Of a stretch of 64,000 nt of DNA, positions 28,863 through 37,376 are shown piece by piece. A program made the position numbers and the translations under genes. The DNA lies in NCBI GenBank assembly GCA_963696325.1, contig CAVOJV010000072.1, positions 1 through 64,000 of the forward strand, in the 5' to 3' direction. Every line of letters begins with the position of its first letter. Within the stretch, counting starts at the first letter, position 1. The notes under the pieces are model-generated. The model was not told the DNA's origin. It saw only the letters and a list, made by a program, of their open reading frames with translations, and made no database searches. This DNA is from CAVOJV01 sp963696325 (GTDB taxonomy: Bacteria; Pseudomonadota; Gammaproteobacteria; Competibacterales; Competibacteraceae).

Positions 28863-29534
28863 TCTGGGCTTCACGTGATCGGCGCGGCGCAGCGTCCGCC
28901 GCTGGCGGTAAAGCACGCCCCAGGCAGCGGCGGCCAAGACCACGAGAAGCACCCACGCCCAGAGCGGCATCGCCAGCATCCGATCGCCCAGGATCGACAA
29001 CAGGATGACGAGCGGAAGGATCCCCAATCCGGTGGCCCACAGGAACGTCCACCATGAAATGCCGGTCAGTGCCGCGACATAGTTGATCAGGTTGAACGCG
29101 ATCACCGGAACCAGGCGCGCGACCAGCAGCGCCGCTGCGCCACGATCCTGTGACCAGAGCGACATCCGTTCCCATTGGCCGGCCGGCACCATGCGCTCGA
29201 CGAATGGACGCCCCAGCGTCCGAACGACGGCGAAGGCGAACGACGCCCCCAGCATCGCTCCGACCCAGGTGATCACCGTGCCCCACCATGGGCCGTAGAC
29301 CATCCCGTTCGCGCACGCGATGATCTCGGCCGGGAAGGGTAGGAACGAGTGCGCCACCATCAGGCCGATCGAGCCGGCAACGCCCCACATGCCCCAGTCG
29401 CGAATCTGCTGCGCCGTGCCTTCGACGCTGGCGTCGAACTCGAGCGTGACGAACGCCCACACGATGGCGGCGGCCGCGAGCAAGACAAGCGTCGCGGCGA
29501 CCCACTTCAGCCCTGCCGCGGGATTTTTATTCAC
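28842..29534 (-). CDS. TVP38/TMEM64 (VTT/DedA-like) membrane protein
   Basis: A 230-residue protein from a GTG start. It has an N-terminal helix (WVAATLVLLAAAAIVWAFVT), then the SNARE-associated (VTT) domain: LPFPAEIIACANGMVYGPWW, WVGAMLGASFAFAVVRTLG and LVARLVPVIAFNLINYVAAL. Proteins of this family act as lipid scramblases or flippases in some organisms. The GTG directly follows the stop of an NHL-type remnant, suggesting a former operon. Confidence 0.85.
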   Translation of the reverse strand: MNKNPAAGLKWVAATLVLLAAAAIVWAFVTLEFDASVEGTAQQIRDWGMWGVAGSIGLMVAHSFLPFPAEIIACANGMVYGPWWGTVITWVGAMLGASFAFAVVRTLGRPFVERMVPAGQWERMSLWSQDRGAAALLVARLVPVIAFNLINYVAALTGISWWTFLWATGLGILPLVILLSILGDRMLAMPLWAWVLLVVLAAAAWGVLYRQRRTLRRADHVKPRSNRGQK

Positions 29535-29690
29535 CTACCAGCGCTCGCCGGAGAGCTTGAGGACGAGGCCCGAATCTGTCTCCGCGATGTAGAGATGTCG
29601 CCGCATCGAACACCGGGGCGCGCGGTCCCCGCAGGCCCTGCAGCAGTACCATCACGGTGCCGTCCGGTTTGATCCGGGACAGCTTCCTCG
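29535..29690 (-). pseudogene. C-terminal remnant of an NHL/SMP-30-like beta-propeller protein
   Basis: On the minus strand LSRIKPDGTVMVLLQGLRGP and, after a one-base slip, LYIAETDSGLVLKLSGERW followed by TAG can be read. Such sequence ends many NHL-repeat or SMP-30-type propellers. Everything upstream is missing; the fragment stops at a palindrome that joins it to an IS91 remnant. Confidence 0.5.
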
Positions 29691-29724
29691 CTCATTAATG
29701 TGGTGCACCACATAATGAGCGAGG
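29686..29724. repeat. 39-nt near-perfect palindrome
   Basis: CCTCGCTCATTAATGTGGTG is followed by its inverse, CACCACATAATGAGCGAGG, with a single bulged A. The core ATGTGGTGCACCACAT (29699-29714) is a perfect 16-bp palindrome. It lies exactly where the IS91-type remnant meets the NHL-type remnant. Confidence 0.9.
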
Positions 29725-29915
29725 ATGCCGCATTCGAGATAACGGCGGAAGGTTCGCTCGACATACGCGGGTGGCGACTCACCGGATGGTCCGGTGGCGA
29801 GTTCCAGCCAGGTTTCGAGGTTCGTCTGGACAATGCGATACTACAGCGTCCGCTCGGGACGGCGGCGTTGGTAGCGCTGGGTAGCGGGCGCGACGCATTG
29901 AGCGGCGGCTGCCAT
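29715..29915 (-). pseudogene. IS91-family transposase N-terminal remnant
   Basis: The minus strand reads RYQRRRPERTL, an amber stop at 29841-29843, then YRIVQTNLETWLELATG and YVERTFRRYLECGILAH. This is the lead-in to the zinc-binding domain of IS91-type transposases (rolling-circle replicative). The sequence ends at the palindrome before any zinc-ligand cluster. An ATG lies at 29915 (MAAAAQ). Both the stop and the truncation show decay. Confidence 0.6.
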
Positions 29916-30065
29916 CGAGTAGGCCCATCCTAGCCGGGTAACCAAGACAGGATACTTCAGCGCCGCCGGCAAGGCGACGCCAGCGAACAGCAATTGAAGA
30001 AAACGGCAGAAGTTGAGTCTCATCACGCAAGCCTGATGCGAACGCTTGTCTCTCTCATGTAAAGC

Positions 30066-31115
30066 TCAATCAAGATGCCACAAATCGATGCTCCCCGTCG
30101 TCCCACCTGATACCATAAGCTTGCCATCCGGGGACAAAGCGACGGAATAGATGCCGGCGTCCCCTTCCGGTTCCACTGAGTCGCCAAGAAAATGAAGCAT
30201 TCGCCCGGACTTCACTTCCCAAACCCGGGCGGTATTGTCCCCGCTCCCAGACGCCAATCTTGTTCCATTCGATGAGAAAGCAACGGACTTAACGACGCCT
30301 TGGTGTCCCGCGAGAGTCCGGGTTTCGTGTGCTTCGCGCACGTTCCATAGCTTGATCGTCTTGTCGGCGCTGGCCGAAGCGAATAGAGCGCCGTCAGGCG
30401 AAAACGCGACGGCGCGCACGGCGTTGTCATGGCCGCGCAGCGTCCCTATTTCCCGCCCGCTTGCCACGTCCCAAAGCTTGATTGTGTTGTCGCCGCTGCC
30501 TGACGCCAGGACTTTCCCGTCCGGCGAGAAGGCGACAGCAAATACCATGGCCGCGTGTCCACGCAGGATCAAAATCTCCCTGCCGCTCGCGGTGTCCCAC
30601 AGCCTGACTGTCATGTCCAGGCTCCCCGAGGCGAGAAGCTTGCCATCGCGAGAGAAGGCGACCGAGCGTACCGGACCCTCGTGTCCCAGCAGGGTTCGAA
30701 TGGCATGGCCGTTCTGGGCGTTCCAGAGCCGAATGGTTTTGTCCGCGCTACCGGAAGCCACAATTCTGCCGTCACGCGAGAAGGCGACGGAGAACACTAT
30801 GGCGGTATGGCCCGCCATCGTTGCCATTTCGTGGCCGGTTGCCACGTCCCACACCTTGATTCGCTGATCAAAGCTTCCCGACACGAGCCTTTTGCCATCC
30901 GGGGAGAAGGCAACAGCGCCGACCACGTTGTCATGACCAGCGAGAGAGCGAACTCGCCGGTCGATTGTGGCATCCACTTTCTCCAGGATCGCAGGCGTCG
31001 CCGCGCCAGTTTGAGCGTTCAGGGGGCCGGTGAGAGGGACTTCCGGAGCAGCCAAGCAAGTCCGGCCCGATATGGCCAATACAGTCATCAAGCCCATCGC
31101 CATTCCCAGTTGCAT
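30066..31115 (-). CDS. secreted seven-bladed WD40 repeat protein
   Basis: From the Met at 31115, preceded by GGAGGAAG, a signal peptide is followed by a 60-residue linker and seven WD40 units that could close one propeller. Six repeats keep the GH...WD pattern (LAGHDNVVGAVAFSPDGKRL through KVWD, RLWN, RLWD, KLWD, KLWN, RVWE); the seventh is longer and ends IDLWHLD. The repeats are very alike, which suggests recent internal duplication. Partner and function cannot be told. An IS1111-type element begins about 70 bp upstream and may have replaced its promoter. Confidence 0.85.
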   Translation of the reverse strand: MQLGMAMGLMTVLAISGRTCLAAPEVPLTGPLNAQTGAATPAILEKVDATIDRRVRSLAGHDNVVGAVAFSPDGKRLVSGSFDQRIKVWDVATGHEMATMAGHTAIVFSVAFSRDGRIVASGSADKTIRLWNAQNGHAIRTLLGHEGPVRSVAFSRDGKLLASGSLDMTVRLWDTASGREILILRGHAAMVFAVAFSPDGKVLASGSGDNTIKLWDVASGREIGTLRGHDNAVRAVAFSPDGALFASASADKTIKLWNVREAHETRTLAGHQGVVKSVAFSSNGTRLASGSGDNTARVWEVKSGRMLHFLGDSVEPEGDAGIYSVALSPDGKLMVSGGTTGSIDLWHLD

Positions 31116-31264
31116 TTCAGCTTCCTCCAGGTAGTCTGATATTGCTTCGCACCCGCACCCGTTAGGGCTCAAACGGGTTCTAATGACATGGACGCGCCCT
31201 ACCTAACACGGCATCGCTGTGCCAGAGTGGGTGCGTTTTAAACAGCCCGTCAGGAGGGGCGTCC

Positions 31265-32314
31265 ATGAACAAGATTACTTTGATCGGCCTTGATTTAGCA
31301 AAATCGGTATTCCAGGTCCACGGGGTGGATGCCGAGGGGAATACGGTGCTCAAGAAACGATTAACCCGGACCCAGATGGGCGAGTTTTTCGCCCAACAGG
31401 AACCGTGCCTGGTGGCCCTGGAAGCCTGTGGCAGTGCTCACTACTGGGCACGCCAACTGGCACCATTCGGTCACCCGCCCCGGCTTATTCCACCGCAGTA
31501 CGTAAAGCCCTTTGTCAAAACCAACAAGAACGATGCGGCGGATGCCGCGGCCATCGCTACCGCGGCCCGGCAGCCCGATATGCCGATGGTGACAGTCAAG
31601 TCCCCTGACCAACAGGCGGTTCTTTCTGTTCACCGGGCGCGGGATGGGTTGGTGAAAAGTCGCACCGCCCTCTGCAATCAAATCCGGGGATTGCTCACTG
31701 AATTCGGGGTAGTCTTACCGGTAGGTGCTCATCAGCTCCAATCCCGCGTGCCAGCCCTCTTGGAGGAGGGGGAAAACGACTTACCCGACCTGCTGCGCCA
31801 GAGTATCCAGCGGTTGTACGAACACTTGAAGCATCTGGCACAAGAGATTGAACAGTGCGAGGCGATGATCACGGCCTGGCAGCGTCAGAATGACGCCAGT
31901 CAGCGTTTAGCCGCCATTCCGGGTGTCGGTGTGCTCACTGCCACGGCCATCGTGGCCACCGTCGGCGATGCCAGGCAGTATCGCAATGGCCGCCAGTTTG
32001 CGGCCGCGCTGGGTTTGGTTCCGAAGCAGTATTCTTCCGGCAATAAGCAGCGGTTGCAAGGCATCAGCAAGCGTGGTGATGGCTATCTTCGACAGCTATT
32101 GATCCATGGGGCGCGGACCGTCTGGCGTTTCCGTCAGAAGGCGCCTGATTTTGAACAGACCTGGTTGGGGCGCCTGGCGAAACGCCGCCCCACCAACGTA
32201 GCACTGGTGGCCCTGGCCAACAAGCGGGCGCGGACCCTCTGGGCGATGCTCGCTCATGGCCGGACCTACGATCCCGCCTTCAAGCCGCAGGGGATGCCCG
32301 TCACGGCCGCTTAG
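31265..32314 (+). CDS. IS110-family (IS1111 group) transposase
   Basis: DEDD-type recombinase of 349 residues, intact. N-terminal RuvC-like domain: IGLDLAKSVFQVHG (Asp), ALEACGSAHYWA (Glu) and KNDAADAAAI (two Asp). C-terminal Transposase_20 domain: AAIPGVGVLTATAI and FAAALGLVPKQYSSGNKQRL with the candidate catalytic Ser, then ISKRGDGYLRQLLIHGAR. These enzymes cut and join DNA as guided by a structured RNA made from the element. Ribosome-binding site AGGAGGGG. Confidence 0.95.
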   Translation: MNKITLIGLDLAKSVFQVHGVDAEGNTVLKKRLTRTQMGEFFAQQEPCLVALEACGSAHYWARQLAPFGHPPRLIPPQYVKPFVKTNKNDAADAAAIATAARQPDMPMVTVKSPDQQAVLSVHRARDGLVKSRTALCNQIRGLLTEFGVVLPVGAHQLQSRVPALLEEGENDLPDLLRQSIQRLYEHLKHLAQEIEQCEAMITAWQRQNDASQRLAAIPGVGVLTATAIVATVGDARQYRNGRQFAAALGLVPKQYSSGNKQRLQGISKRGDGYLRQLLIHGARTVWRFRQKAPDFEQTWLGRLAKRRPTNVALVALANKRARTLWAMLAHGRTYDPAFKPQGMPVTAA

Positions 32315-32569
32315 CGAACCCTTCACCAACCTTTTTGATTGCCCAAGACCACGGAGTGCGCAGGCGATTGATCAGATGATGGCAGGACAGGTCAACCCGG
32401 GATCGGCCCAACCCGAAATGCAACACGCGCCCCGAGCGCGAGGTTCTGATGGGCCACCGATCCGCGGATTTCATTACGGCCAGAGATTCAGAACTCTCAC
32501 GAAAAGGCCGAATACATGGCCGCTACTTTTCCTGACAGCATGCTTCGATCAAGACCCCTTGCAATTCTC
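32315..32569 (+). ncRNA. possible guide (bridge/seek) RNA region of the IS1111 element
   Basis: A 255-bp non-coding stretch between the transposase stop and the right subterminal repeat. In the IS1111 group the target-guiding RNA is encoded in this place. I infer the RNA from position; I have not folded it. Confidence 0.4.
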
Positions 32570-32583
32570 GGCGCGTCCATACA

Positions 32584-33382
32584 TGTTGCGTTAACGGAGA
32601 GGGCTTGATTTCGGTAAGCTACGCGCCCAACGAATAGCATCGCGAGCACCTCCATGATCGACTTCACAGGCCATCGCTTCGAACAAGACATCATCCTTAC
32701 CGGTGTCCGTGGGTACCTAGCATACCCGTTGAGTTATCGGAACCTGGAAAAAATGATGGCGGAGCGTGGCGTCGAGGTCGACCATGCCACGATCTACCGC
32801 TGGGTCCAGAAGTTCACTCCCCCACTGGAAGCCGCTTTCCGGAAAGGGAAGAAGCGCCCGATGGGTAACAGTTGGCGGATGGATGAAACGTACAGCAAGA
32901 GCAAAGGCCAGTGGAAGTACCTCTACCGCGCCGTCGATCGGGACGGCCAGACCCTCGACTTCCTGCTCACCGCCTATCGTGACAAGCAGGCCGCGCGGCG
33001 CTTTTTCAAGCAGGCCGTGCGCCAGCATGGTCTTCCGGCCACGGTCACGATCGATAAGAGCGGGGCCAATACCGCGGCGATCGAGGCACTGAAGGAGGAC
33101 ACCGGTCACGCCATCGAGATCCGCCAGAACCAGTACTTGAACAATCTAGTGGAGCAGGATCATCGCGCGGTCAAACGGATCGTCCGGCCGATGTTAGGAT
33201 TCCAATCCTTCCGCTCGGCCCGGGTGACCCTGTCAGGCATCGAACTCATGCCCATGATCAAGAAAGGACAGATGATCACGGTCGACGGCCAACAGCTGTC
33301 CGCCGCAGGACAGTTTTATTCATTGGCCGCCTAAAAACCCGTGAGGGTAGCCGAACCGCGCTCGAAAGAAATTAACGCAACA
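32584..33382 (+). mobile_element. IS6-family element, complete
   Basis: Terminal inverted repeats TGTTGCGTTAA (32584-32594) and TTAACGCAACA (33372-33382) bound about 800 bp with one intact transposase, a normal IS6 size. The 8-bp flanks do not match each other, so simple target duplication is not visible. It starts 3 bp after the IS1111 right repeat and ends 4 bp before a group II intron. Confidence 0.88.
32654..33334 (+). CDS. IS6-family transposase
   Basis: DDE transposase of 226 residues, intact. ERGVEVDHATIYRWVQKF is the N-terminal HTH; SWRMDETYSKSKG holds the first Asp, TVTIDKSGAN the second, and NNLVEQDHRAVKRIVRPM the Glu. GFQSFRSARVTLSGIE is a family hallmark. Confidence 0.95.
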   Translation: MIDFTGHRFEQDIILTGVRGYLAYPLSYRNLEKMMAERGVEVDHATIYRWVQKFTPPLEAAFRKGKKRPMGNSWRMDETYSKSKGQWKYLYRAVDRDGQTLDFLLTAYRDKQAARRFFKQAVRQHGLPATVTIDKSGANTAAIEALKEDTGHAIEIRQNQYLNNLVEQDHRAVKRIVRPMLGFQSFRSARVTLSGIELMPMIKKGQMITVDGQQLSAAGQFYSLAA

Positions 33383-33386
33383 GAAC

Positions 33387-34125
33387 GTGTGCCACGAGGC
33401 GCCGAAGGAACTAGGAAGTAACGAAGGTGCATAACTTGTGAAGAGATGGCGGAAGGCCCGCCAAAGCCGCCCGGCAGGGGGAGGCTTTAAACGACCTCAA
33501 GCGGCTTTGGTTAAGAGTCAAGGTGGTGAGCGTTGAGGAAAAGGCGTCGCAAGAGACGTCATGTAGGGAACAGTGAGACGAGCGCAAGCGAACCCTGGCG
33601 GAAGCATCGAAAGCGTATTCGATGACATCGAAACCGGGTCTTGTTCTGTGGCCTGGGAGAAGCCCAGAAGGGGCCTGTTTACTGGCTGGGCGGTGTCCGG
33701 TGCGGAGCGGGCGTGACGCTGTTCTAGGCTCTTGGCAGGAACGTGGGAACCTGTCGTGCCGATGTGAAGGGAGAGGTTCAAGTGGGTAACGCCACCAGCA
33801 CGAATGTCCCGAGGCGGCGCACAGGGGCGGAGCAACTCGTAGTAGCGATGAAGCTTGGTAATGCCGGTGGAGCGAAGGGGTTGCGTCATCCGGTTTTACG
33901 CATGAGTCAACCTGAAAGGGGAGGAACTGATGCGTGAAACAAAGCCATTTGCGATTTCCAAACGTGCCGTTTGGGCGGCCTACCGGCGGGTGAAGGAAAA
34001 CCGCGGGGTTGCCCATTGGCGCTTTGGCGTTAAGTTCCCGGCTGGAGGATGGGAGCCGGATGACTTGAGAGGGTCACGTCCGGTTCTGCGAGGGCCTTGG
34101 GGTGAAACTCCCCAGGGCTACTCAC
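33387..34125 (+). mobile_element. group II intron with almost all of its reverse transcriptase deleted
   Basis: The 5' end begins GTGTGCC, in line with the GUGYG rule. Conserved domain I-III style sequence runs to about 33925. Domain V is clear at 34053-34086: a 34-nt hairpin GAGCCGGATGACTTGAGAGG / GTCACGTCCGGTTC. Domain VI follows (GGGCCTTGGGGTGAAACTCC...) and the intron ends CTACTCAC near 34125. Only the first 28 codons of the intron-encoded protein remain, so the open reading frame has been cut out from domain IV. The 34-nt domain V argues against class IIC. Confidence 0.8.
33930..34013 (+). pseudogene. N-terminal stub of group II intron reverse transcriptase/maturase
   Basis: ATG at 33930 follows GGGGAGGAACTG. 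The product begins TKPFAISKRAVWAAYRRVKE, which matches the start of intron-encoded reverse transcriptases (usually continuing NxGAAGVDG). Similarity ends after about residue 28 and the sequence passes straight to the region before domain V. No RT, maturase or endonuclease domain is left. Confidence 0.75.
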
Positions 34126-34277
34126 CCGAAAATCTTGCGTTTCTTCTCACTCACAATAAACCCCGATTTCTCACCGGCTCCCATCTTAAAGGATCGTCTG
34201 GAAATTGGGGTCCACTATAGGGTGAATGATCTGGAAGGTGACAACGACGGGTTCACAACTTTCCGCATGACAGACAG
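34126..34277. other. junction sequence between intron and IS21 remnant
   Basis: About 150 bp with no gene. It should contain the 3' exon of the intron and the breakpoint of the IS21 gene. GGAAATTGGGGTCCACTATA at 34199 looks like an insertion-sequence end, but I cannot assign it. Confidence 0.3.
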
Positions 34278-35075
34278 TTGCTGATTCAGGAGAAGGGCAT
34301 CGTCGAGTCCGGCGTCAACTACGTCAAACGCCGCTTCCTGCCGCTGCGCGAGTTCCGCAGTCTGGCCGACGCCAACCGCCAATTGGCGGAATGGGTGATG
34401 GGCGAAGCCGGCAACCGCTGCCACGGCACCACGCGGGAGAAGCCGCTGACCCGCTTCTGCCAAGTCGAAAAGCCGTTGCTGAAGGCGTTACCGGACAGGC
34501 CGCCGGAACTGGCGGTATGGGCCAAGGTCAAGGTGCATCGCGACGCCCATGTGCAGTACGCCAAATGCCTGTACTCGGTACCCTTCCGTCTTATGGGTCA
34601 GACGCTCTGGCTGAAGGCGAGTGATAGCCGGGTGAGCCTCTACCGTGCGCATGAACTGGTCGCCACTCACCCCCGCCAACCCCATCCCGGCTCCCGTTCC
34701 ACGGTGCAAGACCCTCTGCCGCCCGAGGCCCTCGCCTGGAATCTCCAGGATACCCAATGGTGTTTGCGCGAGGCCCAACGCATCGGTTCACAATGCCCTG
34801 CATTGATCCAGACCCTGTTCGCCGATCAAGTGCTGTTCAACCGGCGCGCCGCCCAAGGCGTGTTGCGGCTGGAGAAGTCCTACGGCGCACGGCGTCTGGA
34901 AGCCGCTTGCGCACGGGCGATCCACGTTGGCAGCGTGCGCTATCGGACCGTCAAATCCATCCTCGCCAAGGGACTGGAGCAAGACGTTCCACCACCGGCC
35001 GGCGACGCCACCCTGGCCGACACCTACACCCGCGGCGGACGTTTCTGTCGCGATACCCAAACCCTGCTCCATTGA
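34278..35075 (+). pseudogene. istA: IS21-family transposase IstA, C-terminal part
   Basis: About 260 residues from near the end of the catalytic core onward: GIVESGVNYVKRRFLPLREF, WVMGEAGNRCHGTTREKPLT and a C-terminal DNA-binding part ending YTRGGRFCRDTQTLLH. The N-terminal HTH and the first catalytic acids are missing. The cut lies close to the group II intron. Followed 9 bp later by istB. Confidence 0.85.
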
Positions 35076-35084
35076 GGATCGGCC

Positions 35085-35873
35085 ATGAGTCCTAGCCCAG
35101 ACCTTATCCCCTTACTCAAACAACTGCGCCTGTCCGGCCTCTTGGATTCGCTGGAAGCCCGCAACCGTGAAGCCATCGATGACCATCTGGCCTACATGGA
35201 CTTTCGCAGTCTGCGGGTCCTTGATGAAGTCGCCCGTCGCGACCAGAAAAAACTGGCCCAACGCCTACGGCGCGCCCACTTCCGCACTCAAAAAACGCTG
35301 GAGGGCTTCGACTTCAGCCGACTACCGAACCTGAACCGTGCGGCCATCCATGCCTTGGCGACCTGCCGGTTTGTCGACGAAAAGGTCGCCGCGCTGATGG
35401 TCGGTCACTGTGGCACCGGCAAAAGCCATCTCGCCCAAGCCATCGGCCATAGCGCCGCCCGCCTCGGCCACGAGGGGTGGTTCACCACCCAGAGCCAATG
35501 GCTCGCCAGCCTGCGCAACGCCCAGGCCGTCGGCCACTACGAGCGGCGCTTGCAGACCCTGATCAAAACCCCGCTGCTCATCATCGACGATTTCGGGCTC
35601 AAACCCCTACACCCACCGGCAGATGAAAACTTTCACGACCTCATCGCCGAACGCTACGAGCGGGCAGCCACGATCCTAACCAGCAATTTGGATTTCAGCG
35701 AATGGGGCGATGCCTTCCCAGCCAACAAGATGCTCGGCGCAGCCACGTTGGATCGTATCCGCCATGGGGCCTATCGGGTCATCCTGGAAGGGGAAAGCTA
35801 CCGGAGTCCGAAATCGCCAGTCGAAAAATCAAAAAACGATATTGCGAAAGGAGGAAAAACCACTCATTCTTGA
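35085..35873 (+). CDS. istB: IS21-family helper ATPase IstB
   Basis: AAA+ ATPase that loads IstA onto target DNA. It is 262 residues and intact. The Walker A motif reads GHCGTGKSHLAQAIGHSA; the Walker B is LLIIDDFGLKP. LRLSGLLDSLEARN and DFSRLPNLNR are typical N-terminal segments. The C terminus (KGGKTTHS) is a little unusual. Without a full IstA the element is probably immobile on its own. Confidence 0.95.
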   Translation: MSPSPDLIPLLKQLRLSGLLDSLEARNREAIDDHLAYMDFRSLRVLDEVARRDQKKLAQRLRRAHFRTQKTLEGFDFSRLPNLNRAAIHALATCRFVDEKVAALMVGHCGTGKSHLAQAIGHSAARLGHEGWFTTQSQWLASLRNAQAVGHYERRLQTLIKTPLLIIDDFGLKPLHPPADENFHDLIAERYERAATILTSNLDFSEWGDAFPANKMLGAATLDRIRHGAYRVILEGESYRSPKSPVEKSKNDIAKGGKTTHS

Positions 35874-35908
35874 GGTCCGTTCGAGTCCCTGGTTTTGGCA
35901 GTTTCAAG

Positions 35909-35958
35909 TGGCGCCATTACGGCGAAAAACCCTGGCGCCATTATGCCGAAAAGTGACA
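35909..35958. repeat. IS21 right end with internal repeats
   Basis: TGGCGCCATTACGGCGAAAA (35909-35928) and TGGCGCCATTATGCCGAAAA (35933-35952) are near-identical direct repeats, followed by GTGACA, the usual inward-reading TGTCAC tip of IS21 elements. These are the transposase-binding sites of the right end. Confidence 0.8.
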
Positions 35959-36584
35959 CGCGGACTGTACTTCTCGGTCCCCGCCATGGCTGGCAGCGGC
36001 GCTGTGAACACCGCGCCGCACGCTGAACAACCTAATTTCTCGAGTTCGTAGCGCACCGCCGACCGCCAGGCGTTGCCGTCACTCCGGATCTCCACCCCGG
36101 CCGGTAACGGATATAACGTCCCCCGGCCACCGGCCGGACACGCTTGACCGGCCACGAATGCCTCCTGCCGGCACACCTCCCGCGCCGCCCCGGCATGGCC
36201 GTCCGCCCCCTGACGCCCCTGGCCCACCCGGCGCACCGGCGCGCTCGGCGCCCGCGTCGCGCCCGCCGGCTCCTCAATCGGGGCCGCGCTCCCCGCCGCC
36301 GGAAGGGCGCCACCCGCCGCCGTCGTCAAACCGGCGTCCGCACCCGCCCAGGCCTCACCCCCGTCGGTCGGCAGTGGCCGCGGTCCCTCACCCAACAGGG
36401 CCCGCTTCAGCCGCGGCAGGCTAATCTTGGTCTCTCGCAGTGCCACTGTCAGCCAGAAATAGAGCTGGATCAGCTTCACCAGCCGCCGCTGATCGTCGCC
36501 CGCCAACGAACTGGCCTGGATACGCTCAATCAACGCCTCGCTCTCTTCGCGGCTCAACTTCACTTCATCCGGTGGCGGTGGCAT
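35959..36584 (-). pseudogene. IS66-type transposase, N-terminal part cut by IS21
   Basis: Starts at 36584. SREESEALIERIQASSLAGD and IQLYFWLTVALRETKISLPR form the coiled lead of an IS66-like TnpC; a proline/alanine-rich linker leads to the zinc-finger region with LGCSACGAVFTAPLPA. The frame then runs into the IS21 right end and the gene's catalytic part is missing, so IS21 inserted here or a recombination joined the two. Confidence 0.7.
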
Positions 36585-36712
36585 CGGTGTGGCAGGGGGG
36601 CATCATCCCAATCGCTAAGACGGACCGATGCTACCGGTTCTCGGTGCTTCAGTTCCACTGGAAATTGTGTTGGCTGTCAAACAGGCTTGCCGGAGGGACA
36701 CGAGCGTTCAGC

Positions 36713-37261
36713 TCAAAAGGTCGGTGGAGTACAGGCACTGACGATTTCACAAGCCTCCCCGCCGACGTTGCGGAACCGGTGGGGCAGGCGGCTCTCGAAG
36801 TAATACGCATCGCCGGCGTTCAGCACACGCACTTCGTCGCCAACGGAAATCTCGATTTCCCCACGAATGATCACTCCGGCTTCCTCGCCCTCATGGGTGT
36901 ACCGCTCTTCCCCGGTATCGGCGCCTGGGGAATAGGTTTCATGGAGTACCGACATGGCGCGACCCTTGCGGTTGGCCGCGACCAGGAGAAAGGCAATGCC
37001 TTTGCCCCCGACATTGGGCAATTCCTGTTTGGAAAAGAATATCCTGGATGCCGCCGAAAGGTCTTGCGTGAAGAAATCGGCGACCGACAGTTCGAGTCCT
37101 TCCATAAGCCTCTTTAGCGTGCTGACCGTCGGACTGGTTTGGTTGCGTTCAATGCGGGATATGAGACCGTTAGTCGCGCCGATCCGTTTGGCCAGCTCGC
37201 GTTGCGACAGATTGCGCTGTTCCCGCAGGATGCGGAGCCTGCTACCAATATCCTCGTTCAT
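36713..37261 (-). CDS. XRE-family regulator with cupin domain
   Basis: A 182-residue transcription factor: N-terminal HTH_3 (LREQRNLSQRELAKRIGATN, residues about 10-60) and C-terminal cupin_2 (YSPGADTGEERYTHEGEEAG and NAGDAYYFESRLPHRFRN). This PuuR-like architecture often senses polyamines or amino acids. It lies at the far end of the transporter operon and has a paralogue at 43984-44568. Confidence 0.9.
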   Translation of the reverse strand: MNEDIGSRLRILREQRNLSQRELAKRIGATNGLISRIERNQTSPTVSTLKRLMEGLELSVADFFTQDLSAASRIFFSKQELPNVGGKGIAFLLVAANRKGRAMSVLHETYSPGADTGEERYTHEGEEAGVIIRGEIEISVGDEVRVLNAGDAYYFESRLPHRFRNVGGEACEIVSACTPPTF

Positions 37262-37376
37262 GCCTACCCCATGTTTCTCAAAGCCAGGTAATCAGACAGT
37301 TTCATCGCCCTGTCTTTCAGTCGGCGGCAACCAAGCACCAGGGCTTGCCTGAGGACCCGTTATTTCTTGATCACTG

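Larger units (their letters stand above)
31188..32580 (+). mobile_element. IS110-family element, IS1111 group, apparently complete
   Basis: Subterminal inverted repeats ATGGACGCGCC (31188-31198) and GGCGCGTCCAT (32570-32580) flank an intact transposase gene. Subterminal rather than terminal repeats, and a long non-coding stretch after the gene, are the IS1111 pattern. True ends probably lie a few bases outside; the right one abuts the next IS. Confidence 0.85.
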
